53,033 nucleotides of DNA from Actinocatenispora comari (GCF_017312725.1 NZ_BOPO01000115.1:1-53033); one strand, 5' to 3'; numbered from the stretch's first letter, positions 23,837-33,150 are shown. Notes: generated by a model not told the origin, from the sequence alone. A program made the numbers and translations.

Positions 23837-26455
23837 TCACCGCAGTCGAAAGCCGTCCGTCCCGATGGTCGGCTCGGAGCGGAGGAACGCACGCAGCGAG
23901 CCGTCCGTGCCCGCGGGAAGACCCGGACAGATCGCGGCGAGCAGCTCGTGCCAATGGTCGTCCTCGCCCGCCGCCGCGGACTCCAACTCGGTCAGGGCCG
24001 CCGCACTCGCCGCTCCGGGTGTCGAGACCAGCTGTGGCCAGCGGATCGTGAACGCGGCGAGTTTCGCGATCGATGCCGGCTCCGGTACCGCGGCGCCGCG
24101 CAGCCGCAGCCGTTCGGCCAGGAACGTGTAGAACCGGAACAGGTTCACGTACCGCTTGATCTCGCGCGGGTTGCCGGTCCCCAGCGATGCCAGCGCCGCT
24201 CGGATCGGTTCGGCGGCGTCGCGGTCGGAGTACCGCTCGGCGAACACCCGCTCGGCTGCGGCGAGCGTCTCTGGCCCTGGCTCGCCGTCGACTCCGAGCA
24301 CCGTACGCTGGGCGTCGAGCGCCGCCGCCCGCAACTCGCCGCGGTCGACATCGCCCGCGGAGATCCGGTCCAGGATCGCCGCATGCAGCGCCGCCACGTC
24401 CGAACGGAACTTCTGCCGCGCGACCTCGGTGCCCGGGACAGTCCGGAAGACCGGTGCGTAGGTGACCGTCGCCGTGCTGTGCGCGTCGTACGGGCCGAGC
24501 TCGGTCGGCACGTGGATGGCCTCGCCGACCTGGATGCTCTCGTCCGACGGCAGCGGCGGCGGCGCGGGGTCGCGGCCGAGCAGGTGGTCGAGATACGCGT
24601 CGAGCTCCGTCTCCGGTTCCGGCTCCGGGATCCGCAGCGGCAGCTGCACGAACTTCGCCAGGAACCGCCAGCCCAAATCGTCCCGCCCGGCCTCCGCCGC
24701 GGAGAGATCCCGGTACGCGGTGGCCACGCTCGCCGCGACCGTCGTCGGCTCCATCCCGAGCACGAACACGCAGTTGCCGAACTCGCCGGCCAGGAACAGA
24801 TTGATCGCCTCGATGACCTGCGCGACGGTACCGGGGGAGCACCGGTCCAGGTCGTCCACGAACACCACCAGCGGCCGGTCCGGTGTCGCGACCAGATCGA
24901 GGACCCGGCGCATGTCGGACTGCACCAGGTGCAGGAACCCGAGTCGGCCCTGATAGCCGGGATCGGCTGCTGGCGGGCCGCTCGGGTCCGCCGCCGACCC
25001 GCGCAGCGGCGAGGGCTGGCGCAGCAGCCGGGCGAACGTCGGCGCGGCCGGCCGGAACCTGGACCACAGCCACCGACCGATGCCGCTCGCCGTGGCGGCG
25101 ATGCCGCCGCCGACTCCGGTCCACCGGCCGACCTCCCGCAGCGAGCCGGTCCAGGCCGGACGCAGCCAGGCCAGCACCAGCAGGGCCGCCGCAGCCGCGG
25201 CGAGCAGGACCAGGAACCACAGCACGGTGGGCAGCAGTTGCCGGGCGACGATGCCGTACCAGCGGCGGCGGATCGCCTCGGTGTCGATGCGGCGCAGGTT
25301 GAGCCGCAGCCAGAACCGCTCCCGATCGCCGCGCGGCAGCCGGCCGGTGACCTGACCGATGATCGCGTGCGCCAGGCCGGCCCAGACCTGGTCGCCGTTC
25401 TGGTACATCCACGGGTTGAACCACACCGTCGGCCGCCAACCGTCGGTCTCGGCGTCCGGGACGGCGTGCTCGTGGGGCGGCGCCGGCGGCCGCTTCGTCG
25501 CCTGAACCACCTCGCCGTTGGTCACCGCGCTGCCTCGACGCCGGCCGTACCGCAGTCCGGTCGGCGTTCCGGCGGCGGCGCCCGGATCCAACTCGTCCTG
25601 CACCATCCGCATCAGCGACGTCTTGCCCGCACCCCACGACCCGTGTATCCCGATCGTCAGCGGCGGCTGGGTCTCCCCGTGCCGCAGGAACGCCGCGATC
25701 GCATCCACGTACCGCCGCCGTTCCAGCCGGTCCTCGACCGTCGCCGCATCCGTCGCCAACTTCGGCACCGGATGCGCGGCGCCTGATCGCGGTGTGTCGT
25801 TCTTCGTGGGCAATGCTTCTTGTTCTTTGCGCGACGTGACTGCAGTGGGTTCGGCGAACCTCTGCCAACTCGAACGTCTTGGGTCGATGGAGCGGACGGC
25901 ATTCAACCAATCGATCGAACGCATCTTCCGGTCCATTGCGATTCCGACGACGTCGCCATTGGAATCCATGACCGCGCCAGCCGCATCCATGAGACGTGCG
26001 CGCGCCGCAGGTGACTCGGTTCGCGGATCGAGCATGAACTGGCCGTCGCCGCGAGAGTCTCCGACGTTCGCCAGGATCCAGTGCTCATTTCTCCGCAGAC
26101 TACGGGGCTTGGAGTCGCTCAATGCCACCAGAACCGGCATCCGTCGTTCCACGCCCTTGAGTGAGAGAGGCGCTGGGCTAAACGAGGTGGCGATGGCCAG
26201 GTCGACAACCGCATGCCCGTCCCTCTCCGCGACCAGGCTCACGCTGGTCAGTTCCGGCTCGTGCGCACCATACTGAATCTGGAGTGCGAAAGCATCTCCG
26301 ACCCCGTTTGCGACTCCCAGCCGAGCTTTGGACAGCACTGAAGCGTTCACGACGAAGCGGCGATCGGAGAGCAGGATTCCTTCCCCCACCGGGGTACCGT
26401 CTGGTCGGAGCAGACCGACCCGCCAAGCCGGACGATCCTCGGTAGGTCCTGCCAC
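23837..26455 (-). CDS. KAP-family P-loop NTPase with degenerate trypsin-like N-terminal domain
   Basis: 872 residues. C-terminal two thirds are a KAP NTPase: Walker A GSWGAGKTS (272-280), TVWFNPWMYQNGDQVWAGL, two membrane segments between the Walker motifs (about 409-432 and 441-463), Walker B LVVFVDDLDR (529-538). The first 200 residues follow a chymotrypsin-fold plan: GEGILLSDRRFVVNASVLS, then VVDLAIATS (Asp85) and DAAGAVMDSNGDVVGIAM. At the catalytic His position there is Ser39 and at the Ser position Ala158, so it looks like an inactive protease used for sensing. KAP proteins are linked to phage exclusion and membrane-associated conflict. The 5' part is less GC-rich than its surroundings, suggesting transfer. 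Confidence 0.88.
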   Translation of the reverse strand: MAGPTEDRPAWRVGLLRPDGTPVGEGILLSDRRFVVNASVLSKARLGVANGVGDAFALQIQYGAHEPELTSVSLVAERDGHAVVDLAIATSFSPAPLSLKGVERRMPVLVALSDSKPRSLRRNEHWILANVGDSRGDGQFMLDPRTESPAARARLMDAAGAVMDSNGDVVGIAMDRKMRSIDWLNAVRSIDPRRSSWQRFAEPTAVTSRKEQEALPTKNDTPRSGAAHPVPKLATDAATVEDRLERRRYVDAIAAFLRHGETQPPLTIGIHGSWGAGKTSLMRMVQDELDPGAAAGTPTGLRYGRRRGSAVTNGEVVQATKRPPAPPHEHAVPDAETDGWRPTVWFNPWMYQNGDQVWAGLAHAIIGQVTGRLPRGDRERFWLRLNLRRIDTEAIRRRWYGIVARQLLPTVLWFLVLLAAAAAALLVLAWLRPAWTGSLREVGRWTGVGGGIAATASGIGRWLWSRFRPAAPTFARLLRQPSPLRGSAADPSGPPAADPGYQGRLGFLHLVQSDMRRVLDLVATPDRPLVVFVDDLDRCSPGTVAQVIEAINLFLAGEFGNCVFVLGMEPTTVAASVATAYRDLSAAEAGRDDLGWRFLAKFVQLPLRIPEPEPETELDAYLDHLLGRDPAPPPLPSDESIQVGEAIHVPTELGPYDAHSTATVTYAPVFRTVPGTEVARQKFRSDVAALHAAILDRISAGDVDRGELRAAALDAQRTVLGVDGEPGPETLAAAERVFAERYSDRDAAEPIRAALASLGTGNPREIKRYVNLFRFYTFLAERLRLRGAAVPEPASIAKLAAFTIRWPQLVSTPGAASAAALTELESAAAGEDDHWHELLAAICPGLPAGTDGSLRAFLRSEPTIGTDGFRLR

Positions 26456-26507
26456 GCTTTTCTCCCTCGATTGGTCATCGGCAGGGTATTGGTCGAGGGC
26501 AAAGCGG

Positions 26508-27275
26508 TCAGGGGTGCAGGGTGCGCTGGTAGGTGGCGGGGGTGGTGCCGAAGGCGGCGCGGAACGCGGCGATGTAGGCGCTGGCGTTGCGCCAGCCGCA
26601 CCGGTGCGCGGTGTCGGTGACGGTGACGCCGTCGGTGAGCAGCAGCAGCGAGGCGGCCAGCCGGTACTGGGACCGCCAGTACGGCACGGTCAGACCGAGC
26701 CGGTCGGCGACGAGCCGGGTGAGGGTACGGGCACTGACCGCCGCGGCGGTCGCGAGCGAGGCGAGGGTGGCGCCGGCCGGATCGGCGGCCAGCGCGTCGG
26801 CCGCGGCGGCCAGCCGCGGGTCGGTGGGCCGGGGGAGCGCCAGCGTCGGCAGCGGGTCGCCGGCCAGCTCGTCCGCGACGACGGCGAGCAGCCGGTCCCG
26901 GCGCTCGTCGCCGAGGTCGGGGGCGCGCAGGGCGGCGAGCAGCTCGCGCAGCAGCGGCGACACCGGCAGCACCCGCGGCCGGTCGAGACGCCGCGGGTCG
27001 GCGCCGGGGTGCGGGTGATCGGTGGGCAGCAGCAGGGTGTGCAGCCGGGTACGGCGGTGGGCCCGGTGCGCGTGCCGCACGCCGGCGGGCAGGTAGAGGC
27101 CGCGCCCGGCGGAGGGCAGCACGTACGTCTGCGCCTCGGTGAGGGCGGAGATCACCCCGCCCGCCGGGTACACGAACTGGTCGAACGGGTGCTCGTGCCA
27201 GTCGATCGCGTCGCCGCGCAGCAGCTCGCCGCCACCGATGCGGCTCTGCCGGCCTTGGCGGATTCTGGGCATCAC
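26508..27275 (-). CDS. AraC-family transcriptional regulator
   Basis: A 255-residue regulator with an N-terminal cupin (DWHEHPFDQFVYPAGG) and a C-terminal double helix-turn-helix (SLATAAAVSARTLTRLVADR and CGWRNASAYIAAFRAAFGTT). Divergent from the MFS transporter with only 52 nt between starts, so it probably controls that pump. Effector unknown. Confidence 0.92.
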   Translation of the reverse strand: MMPRIRQGRQSRIGGGELLRGDAIDWHEHPFDQFVYPAGGVISALTEAQTYVLPSAGRGLYLPAGVRHAHRAHRRTRLHTLLLPTDHPHPGADPRRLDRPRVLPVSPLLRELLAALRAPDLGDERRDRLLAVVADELAGDPLPTLALPRPTDPRLAAAADALAADPAGATLASLATAAAVSARTLTRLVADRLGLTVPYWRSQYRLAASLLLLTDGVTVTDTAHRCGWRNASAYIAAFRAAFGTTPATYQRTLHP

Positions 27276-27327
27276 CTGGCACTTTAGCGGCTATCGGTCG
27301 GCGCGGGGCGGGGCCAGGATCGAGCCC

Positions 27328-28518
27328 GTGAGCATTCGTACCGAGCGAGCCACCGCCTGCCGGCGGGGCTTACTGCCGCTGCTGGTGACCGGGCACGGCG
27401 TCGACGACCTGTACCAGGGGTCGGTGGCGGCGCTGGTGCCGTACTTCGTCGCCCGGTACCACTGGAGCTACGCGGCGGTGAGCGGGCTGACCCTGGCCGC
27501 GACGCTGATCTCGTCCGCCGCGCAGCCGGCGTTCGGCGCGGCCACCGACCGGTCGCCGAAGCCGTGGCTGGTCCCGCTCGGGATGGGGCTGGCCGGCGTC
27601 GGTATCGGCCTGGCCGGACTGCCCGGCAGCTACCTCGCGATCTGGCTCGCGGTGGCCGCGTCCGGCCTCGGGGTCGCCGCCTACCACCCGGAGTCGGCGC
27701 GGCTGGCCCGGCTCGCGTCGGCCGGCAGCCACGTCGGGATGAGCTGGTTCTCGGTCGGCGGCAACATCGGGTTCGCGCTGGCGCCGCTGCTGGTCGCCGC
27801 GGTCATCGGGCCGCTCGGGCTGACCGGAACCCCGCTGCTCGCGTTGCCGGCGCTGGCCTGCGCGCTGGTCACCGCGCTGGCGCTGCGCGGCCACGGCCGC
27901 GGCCGGGTCGCGGCGGCCACCCGTACCGGCCGCGGCGGTACCGACGACTGGCGGCAGTTCGGGCTGCTCACGGCGGGAATCGTGGCGCGCTCGGTGGTCA
28001 CCTTCAGCCTCGGTACGTTCCTCGCCCTGTCGGTGATGGCCCGGCTGCACGCCTCGCACGCCGTCGGCGAGGCCGCCCTGTTCACCCTGTACGCGGCGGG
28101 CGCGGTCGGTACCTTGCTGGGTGGCCGGCTGGCCCGCCGGATGCCCCGGGTACGGGCGATGCGCGTCGCCGCCGCGGCCTCGGTGCCGGCGGTGCTCGCG
28201 GTGGCCTTCCTGCCCGGCTGGGCGGTGTTCGCCGCGATCGCGGTGGCCGCGATCGGGCTGTACGTGCCGTTCTCGCTGTCGGTGACGCTCGGCCAGGACT
28301 ACCTGCCGAACCGGCTCGGTACCGCCTCCGGGGTGACGCTCGGGCTGTCGATGAGTCTCGGCGGGCTCGCCGCCCCGCTGCTGGGCCTGCTCGCCGACCG
28401 CACCACCCTGACCACCGCGCTGGCGGTACTCGCCGGTTTCGCCGCGATCCTGGCGATCACCACCGCCTTGCTCCGCGAACCGGCGCTGGCCGTCCGCGAC
28501 GATCCGGCCACGACGTAA
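27328..28518 (+). CDS. MFS transporter, fosmidomycin-resistance (Fsr)-like
   Basis: A 396-residue, 12-helix major facilitator. N-terminal GHGVDDLYQGSVAALVPYFV, DRSPKPWLVPLG and the GLGVAAYHPESARLARLAS block match the Fsr subgroup of exporters. GTG 27328 is chosen because it starts just before the first helix; the frame stays open to 27139 but that part overlaps the AraC gene. Likely drug or metabolite efflux regulated by the divergent AraC protein. Confidence 0.88.
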   Translation: MSIRTERATACRRGLLPLLVTGHGVDDLYQGSVAALVPYFVARYHWSYAAVSGLTLAATLISSAAQPAFGAATDRSPKPWLVPLGMGLAGVGIGLAGLPGSYLAIWLAVAASGLGVAAYHPESARLARLASAGSHVGMSWFSVGGNIGFALAPLLVAAVIGPLGLTGTPLLALPALACALVTALALRGHGRGRVAAATRTGRGGTDDWRQFGLLTAGIVARSVVTFSLGTFLALSVMARLHASHAVGEAALFTLYAAGAVGTLLGGRLARRMPRVRAMRVAAAASVPAVLAVAFLPGWAVFAAIAVAAIGLYVPFSLSVTLGQDYLPNRLGTASGVTLGLSMSLGGLAAPLLGLLADRTTLTTALAVLAGFAAILAITTALLREPALAVRDDPATT

Positions 28519-28525
28519 CGTCGCT

Positions 28526-28610
28526 CGTGCCCGTGGCGCCCACCACGAGCGTGCCCGTGGCTCCCACCGCGAGCGTGCCTGTGGCGTTCACCACGAGCGT
28601 GCCGGAGGTG
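28526..28610 (+). repeat. 24-bp tandem repeat, three and a half copies
   Basis: Unit CGTGCCCGTGGCGCCCACCA plus CGAG at 28526-28549, 28550-28573 and 28574-28597 with two to four changes, then a partial copy. Starts 7 nt after the MFS stop. The remaining gap to proA shows nothing recognisable. Confidence 0.85.
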
Positions 28611-28806
28611 GCCGGTACGTCGACTCGGTCGGGAACCTGCCCCGGCTGGTGGCCGAGCCGAGCCGGGCAACGGCGACGAGCCAGCGCGCCGCGGCCGGGC
28701 CGGCACCGGATCCGAGCCCGCCAGCACCGACCTGGCGGAGACCGTGCCGTCGCCGCCCGCGACGGTCGCGGCCGGTGGGCCGATCGCCCCGGCTTACCCT
28801 TGTCGC

Positions 28807-30075
28807 ATGTCGGAAGAAGCAGCCGTACGGGAGAGCGCCGCCCGCGCCCGCGAGGCCGCGGCCGAGCTGGCCGTGGCGTCCCGGGCGGACAAGGACACCG
28901 CCCTGCGGGCGATGGCCGACGCGCTCGTGGCGCGTTCGGCGGAGATTCTCGCCGCGAACGAGTCCGACGTGCGCGCCGCGCGCACCGGCGGCACCGAGCC
29001 GGCCATGCTGGACCGGTTGGCGCTCGACCCGTCCCGGGTGGCGGCCATGGCCGACGGGTTGCGGCAGGTGGCCGGCCTGCCCGACCCGGTGGGTGAGGTG
29101 GTGCGCGGTTCCACCCTGCCCAACGGCCTGGAGCTGCGGCAGGTCCGGGTGCCGTTCGGGGTCGTCGGCATCATCTACGAGGGTCGCCCGAACGTCACCG
29201 CCGACGCGGCCGGGCTGACCCTCAAGTCCGGCAACGCCGTGCTGCTGCGCGGATCCTCCTCGGCCCGGCGCTCCAACGCGGCGATCGTCGCCGTACTGCG
29301 GGACGCGCTCACCGCCGTCGGGCTGCCCGCGGACGCGATCGGCCTGCTGCCGGGCGAGTCCCGGGACGAGGTGACGCACCTGATGCACGCCCGCGGGCTG
29401 GTCGACGTGCTGATCCCGCGGGGCGGCGCCGAGCTGATCCGGCACGTGGTCGAGGGCTCGACCGTACCGGTGATCGAGACCGGCGTGGGCAACTGCCACG
29501 TCTACGTCGACGCGACCGCCGACGTGGCGATGGCGCGGGACATCGTGCTCAACGCCAAGACCCAGCGCCCGTCGGTGTGCAACGCGGCGGAGACCGTGCT
29601 GGTACACGCCGCTGCCGCCGACACGGTGCTGCCGGTGTTGCTGCCCGCGCTGGCCGCCGCCGGCGTCACCGTACACGGAGACGAAACCGTTGCGGCGCAA
29701 GGGAAGGCGCTGGATATCCCGGTGAGCCCGGCGAGCGAGGACGACTGGGCCGGCGAGTACCTGTCGCTGGATCTCGCGGTCGCGGTGGTGCCGAGCCTGG
29801 ACGCGGCGCTGGCCCACATCCGCCGCTGGTCGACCGGGCACAGCGAGGCGATCGTCACCGGCTCGCAGGCCGCCGCGCGTACCTTCACCGCCCGGGTCGA
29901 CGCCGCCGCGGTCCTCGTCAACGCCTCGACCCGGTTCACCGACGGCAGCGAGTTCGGCTTCGGTGCCGAGATCGGCATCTCCACCCAGAAGCTGCACGCC
30001 CGGGGCCCGATGGGCCTGCCCGAGCTGACCAGCACCAAGTACGTCGTCACCGGCGACGGCCACATCCGCCGCTGA
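28807..30075 (+). CDS. proA: Glutamate-5-semialdehyde dehydrogenase (gamma-glutamyl phosphate reductase)
   Basis: A 422-residue ProA, second step of proline synthesis: NADPH reduction of glutamyl 5-phosphate. Catalytic Cys258 in [14 protein letters not shown]; other blocks are [40 protein letters not shown] and the C-terminal [18 protein letters not shown] 28807 begins the family N-terminus. It is separated from proB by the accessory segment 22964-28806, whereas these genes are neighbours in many actinomycetes. Confidence 0.96.
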   Translation: MSEEAAVRESAARAREAAAELAVASRADKDTALRAMADALVARSAEILAANESDVRAARTGGTEPAMLDRLALDPSRVAAMADGLRQVAGLPDPVGEVVRGSTLPNGLELRQVRVPFGVVGIIYEGRPNVTADAAGLTLKSGNAVLLRGSSSARRSNAAIVAVLRDALTAVGLPADAIGLLPGESRDEVTHLMHARGLVDVLIPRGGAELIRHVVEGSTVPVIETGVGNCHVYVDATADVAMARDIVLNAKTQRPSVCNAAETVLVHAAAADTVLPVLLPALAAAGVTVHGDETVAAQGKALDIPVSPASEDDWAGEYLSLDLAVAVVPSLDAALAHIRRWSTGHSEAIVTGSQAAARTFTARVDAAAVLVNASTRFTDGSEFGFGAEIGISTQKLHARGPMGLPELTSTKYVVTGDGHIRR

Positions 30076-30091
30076 CCCACCTCGGCGTGGA

Positions 30092-30646
30092 TCAGCGCCG
30101 CGGTGCAGGGCCGGGCCTGTCGGTGCCGCCGGACGCCGGCGCGTGTGCCTGGATCAGTTGGATGAGCTGCCGGGCGTGCTCGGTCAGGCCGTTGACGGCC
30201 ACCTTCCGCCCGTCGGTGAGCGTGACGAGGCAGTAGTAGTCGCCACCGGCCCAGCGGCTGACCGCGTTGTCCTTGCCCGGATGGACGGCGACGCTGGCGA
30301 TGTCTCCCCACCGAGCCGCGAACACCCTGCCCGGACGGACGTTCACCAGGCCGTTCTCGTACACGGTGAACGACTCGTTCCGGTGGGTGTGGAAGGCCAC
30401 GAGGAACACCACCTCCAGCAGCAGCGCGCCGATGCCCAGGCCGAGCAGGGCCGCGGGCAGCAGCTCCGGATCCGCGCCGCTGGGCGTGCTGTGGGCGGCC
30501 ACCTCCGCGGTCACGATCCACAGCAGTACGGCGCCGGCGGTGACCACGGCGCCCACCGGCAGCAGGATCACCGCGATCGTGCCGCGCCGGGCGTTGTTGG
30601 TGCGGTACGTCGTCACCGCCGCGCCGAGTTCCGCCTCCGCCACCAT
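30092..30646 (-). CDS. Two-helix membrane protein with PH-like C-terminal domain
   Basis: 184 residues. Two hydrophobic helices (about 23-47 and 63-85, LLPVGAVVTAGAVLLWIV and LLGLGIGALLLEVVFLVAF) precede a strand-rich cytoplasmic domain (ESFTVYENGLVNVR, RWGDIASVAVHPG, CLVTLTDGRKVAVNGL) resembling bacterial PH-like domains. Family not recognised. It lies 75 nt downstream of the SDR gene on the same strand and could be cotranscribed. It converges on proA with a 16-nt gap. Confidence 0.72.
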   Translation of the reverse strand: MVAEAELGAAVTTYRTNNARRGTIAVILLPVGAVVTAGAVLLWIVTAEVAAHSTPSGADPELLPAALLGLGIGALLLEVVFLVAFHTHRNESFTVYENGLVNVRPGRVFAARWGDIASVAVHPGKDNAVSRWAGGDYYCLVTLTDGRKVAVNGLTEHARQLIQLIQAHAPASGGTDRPGPAPRR

Positions 30647-30721
30647 CAGCCGCTCCCGTCGCCGTCGAGGAGCGCGAGGGTACCCACCAGCCGCAGGGAC
30701 CGGTCCCGGCGCTGGGCCGGC

Positions 30722-31447
30722 TCAGCGGCTCGGGAAGGCGCCGCCGTTGATGTTGATGACCTGGGCGGTGATGTGCCGGGCGCCCGGCGAGGCGAGGTAC
30801 TCGATCAGTGCCGCCACGTCGTCCGGGGTCCCGGCCCGGCCGGTCTTGGTCTGCTCGACGAGGGTGGCGCGCCGCTCGTCGGTGAGCCGGTCGGCGAAGA
30901 ACTCGGTCTCGGCGATGTAGCCGCAGGAGACCACGTTCGCGGTGATGCCCCGGGGCCCGAGCTGCCCGGCCAGGTCGATGTTCCAGGTGGAGAGCGCGGC
31001 CTTGGTCGCGCCGTACGCGCCGCCGCCGCTGCCGCGGTCGGCGGCGATCGAGCCGATGCCGACCACGGTGCCGCCGGTGCGCAGCCGGTCGGTGAGCAGC
31101 GTGGTGGTCAGCACCGCGCTGAGCAGGTTGGCGTCCAGGTTGGCCCGCCAGGCGGCGGCCACGTCGGTGAGCGTGCCGTCCGCCACGCGCCGCAGGTCGG
31201 TATTGCCACCGGCGTTGTTGACCAGCACGTCGACCTGCGCCGGCAACTGGGGGAGCGCCGCGGTCAGGGCCTCGGGGTCGCTGACGTCGCAGACCACGGC
31301 GGTCGCGCCGAGCTGCGCGGCTGCCTCGGCCAGCACGTCGGCGCGCCGGCCGAGGATGGTGACCGACTCGCCGGCGGCGGCGAAGCGGGCGGCGGTGGCC
31401 CGGCCGATGCCGGTGCCGCCGCCGGTGACGACGATGTTGCGGGTCAT
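30722..31447 (-). CDS. Short-chain dehydrogenase/reductase
   Basis: A 241-residue classical SDR: Rossmann TGGGTGIG (8-15), NNAG in VLVNNAGGNTD, and catalytic YxxxK in AYGATKAAL. Arg/Arg after the first strands (LGRR) suggests NADP preference. Cytoplasmic oxidoreductase of unknown substrate, divergent from and probably repressed by the MarR protein through the palindrome between them. Confidence 0.93.
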   Translation of the reverse strand: MTRNIVVTGGGTGIGRATAARFAAAGESVTILGRRADVLAEAAAQLGATAVVCDVSDPEALTAALPQLPAQVDVLVNNAGGNTDLRRVADGTLTDVAAAWRANLDANLLSAVLTTTLLTDRLRTGGTVVGIGSIAADRGSGGGAYGATKAALSTWNIDLAGQLGPRGITANVVSCGYIAETEFFADRLTDERRATLVEQTKTGRAGTPDDVAALIEYLASPGARHITAQVININGGAFPSR

Positions 31448-31467
31448 GGTCTCGCCCTCGCTCGTGA

Positions 31468-31491
31468 GTTATGTTTAGGCCTAAACATAAC
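31468..31491. promoter_or_regulatory. Perfect 24-bp palindromic MarR operator
   Basis: GTTATGTTTAGG followed by its exact reverse complement, centred between the SDR start (31447) and the MarR start (31532). It is AT-rich in a GC-rich genome and likely overlaps both promoters. Confidence 0.85.
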
Positions 31492-31531
31492 CGCTGCGCG
31501 CGGCATCGTCCAGCGACGAGAGGAGACGCCG

Positions 31532-32056
31532 ATGGCCCGGCCCGACGAGGTGGCAGACATCGCGGCCGCGTGGCGCCGCGAGAGCCCCGGTACGCCGACC
31601 GACTCGATCGGCGTGGTGACCAGGATCTGGCGGATCGGCAAGCTGTTCGCCGACGACCGGCGCCGGCTGCTGGCCGAGCTCGGCATCGACCGCGGCACCA
31701 TGGACCTGCTGTCGGTGCTGCGCCGGTCCGGCCCGCCGTACGCGCTGACCACCCGGGCGCTCGCCGACCGTACCCTCGTCACCGCCGGTGCGATCTCGCA
31801 GCGGGTGGCCCGGGCCGAGTCGGCCGGTCTGGTGATCCGGACGCCGGGCGGTCCCGGTCGGCGGGCGGTCACCGTGACGCTCACCGACGCCGGCCACGCG
31901 GAGATCGAGCGGGTCGTCGACCGGGTACTGCGCCGCGAGGTGGATCTGCTGTCCGGGCTGCCGGCGTCCGCCCGGGCCGACCTTGCCGATGGCCTGGCGG
32001 TGCTGCTCGACGACCTGATCGACCGTCTCGGCCCGCCGGCCCGCGACGACAACTGA
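31532..32056 (+). CDS. MarR-family transcriptional regulator
   Basis: A 174-residue winged-helix regulator. The recognition part is LTTRALADRTLVTAGAISQR with wing GPGRRAVTVTLTDAG. The start ATG 31532 has AGGAGA 6 nt upstream. It is expected to bind the 24-bp palindrome 41 nt upstream and repress itself and the SDR gene until a ligand is present. Confidence 0.92.
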   Translation: MARPDEVADIAAAWRRESPGTPTDSIGVVTRIWRIGKLFADDRRRLLAELGIDRGTMDLLSVLRRSGPPYALTTRALADRTLVTAGAISQRVARAESAGLVIRTPGGPGRRAVTVTLTDAGHAEIERVVDRVLRREVDLLSGLPASARADLADGLAVLLDDLIDRLGPPARDDN

Positions 32057-32090
32057 CCGCACCGCTGATCGACCGGGCGGCATCCTCGCG

Positions 32091-32146
32091 CCGCGAACCG
32101 CGAACCGCGAACCGCCAACCGCCAACCGCGAACCGCCAACCGCGAA
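32091..32146 (+). repeat. Heptanucleotide tandem repeat, eight copies
   Basis: Eight consecutive heptamers, CCGCGAA (5 copies) or CCGCCAA (3 copies), 35 nt after the MarR stop and 55 nt before the next start. A unit of 7 is not codon-compatible, so it is not coding in one frame. Confidence 0.92.
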
Positions 32147-32201
32147 CGGCGTGCGGTCGTCCGGCGGGCCGGCGGGCGTGGCGGGTCGCTACGGTTTCGG
32201 C

Positions 32202-33086
32202 ATGGAGGATGCGGAGGAGGTCTTCCGCCGGGCCGGTGGGCACGGCTGGTGGCACGTACGGTGCGTCGACTGTGACCGGCAGCACGGCGCGGCGGCGACC
32301 GAGCCGGTGGTGCTCGCCTCGATGGTCAAGGTGCCGCTGGTGCTGGAGTTCGCCCGGCAGGTGGTCGCCGGGCAGCTCGACCCGACCACCCGGGTCCGGT
32401 TGCGGGCCGCCGACCGGCTGGGCGGCAGCGGTACCGCGGGCTGCGCCGACGACGTCGAGATGAGCCTGCGCGACCTCGCCCGGTTCGCGCTGTCGATCAG
32501 CGACAACACCGCCGCCGATGCGCTGTTCGCCGCGGTCGGCGTGGCAAACGTGCAGTCCCTGGTCCGCGAGTTGGGGCTGGCGGACACCCGGATCCTCGGC
32601 GGGCCGCGGCAGGTCGTCGAGTCGATCGTGGGGGAGGTCAGCGGTACCGATCCGGCCCGGTTCGCGCGCGACTACGCCGGCCTCGACGAGTCCCGGATGC
32701 GCGCGCTTCGTGCGCTGGATCCGTTGCGTACCAACGCGAGTACCGGGCGGGACCTGACCCGGTTGCTGGCCGCGGTGTGGCGGGACGAGGCGGCGCCGGC
32801 GGCGGCCTGTGCGATGCTGCGCGGGCTGATGGCGACCCAGCTGACCGCCCACCGGCTGGCGTCCGGCTTCCCGGACGAGGTCGAGGTGGTGGGAAAGACC
32901 GGGACGCTGCTTGCGGTGCGGTCCGAGGCCGGCGTGGTCTCCTGTTCCGACGGTGGCCGCTACGCGGTCGCCGTCGGCATCCGGCTGGACCGGATGTCCG
33001 GCCGGCAGCCGGCCGCCGACCGCGCCCTCGGCACCGTGGCGTACCGGGCGGTCGAGTCGCTGCGCGCCGGCTGCCGGCACCGCTGA
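32202..33086 (+). CDS. Class A beta-lactamase-fold serine hydrolase
   Basis: 294 residues with the three penicillin-recognising motifs: SMVK (Ser40, Lys43), SDN (100-102) and KTG (232-234, VGKTGT). No signal peptide or lipobox is present, so it would stay in the cytoplasm, and the omega-loop ExxxN of true class A beta-lactamases is not obvious. Therefore a general serine hydrolase (amidase or esterase) is more likely than a resistance enzyme. ATG 32202. Confidence 0.83.
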   Translation: MEDAEEVFRRAGGHGWWHVRCVDCDRQHGAAATEPVVLASMVKVPLVLEFARQVVAGQLDPTTRVRLRAADRLGGSGTAGCADDVEMSLRDLARFALSISDNTAADALFAAVGVANVQSLVRELGLADTRILGGPRQVVESIVGEVSGTDPARFARDYAGLDESRMRALRALDPLRTNASTGRDLTRLLAAVWRDEAAPAAACAMLRGLMATQLTAHRLASGFPDEVEVVGKTGTLLAVRSEAGVVSCSDGGRYAVAVGIRLDRMSGRQPAADRALGTVAYRAVESLRAGCRHR

Positions 33087-33150
33087 CCGCCGGTCGGTCC
33101 GGGCCGGCGCCGTCGTCTGCGGCCGAGGCAGCCGGTGGGCGGGCTCGGCG

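Noticed and set aside
32091-32146. Possible CRISPR-like array
   Set aside because: Units are 7 nt with no spacers and no cas genes nearby; it is a simple tandem repeat.
32202-33086. Antibiotic-resistance beta-lactamase
   Set aside because: No export signal and no clear omega-loop ExxxN; motifs alone support only a serine hydrolase.
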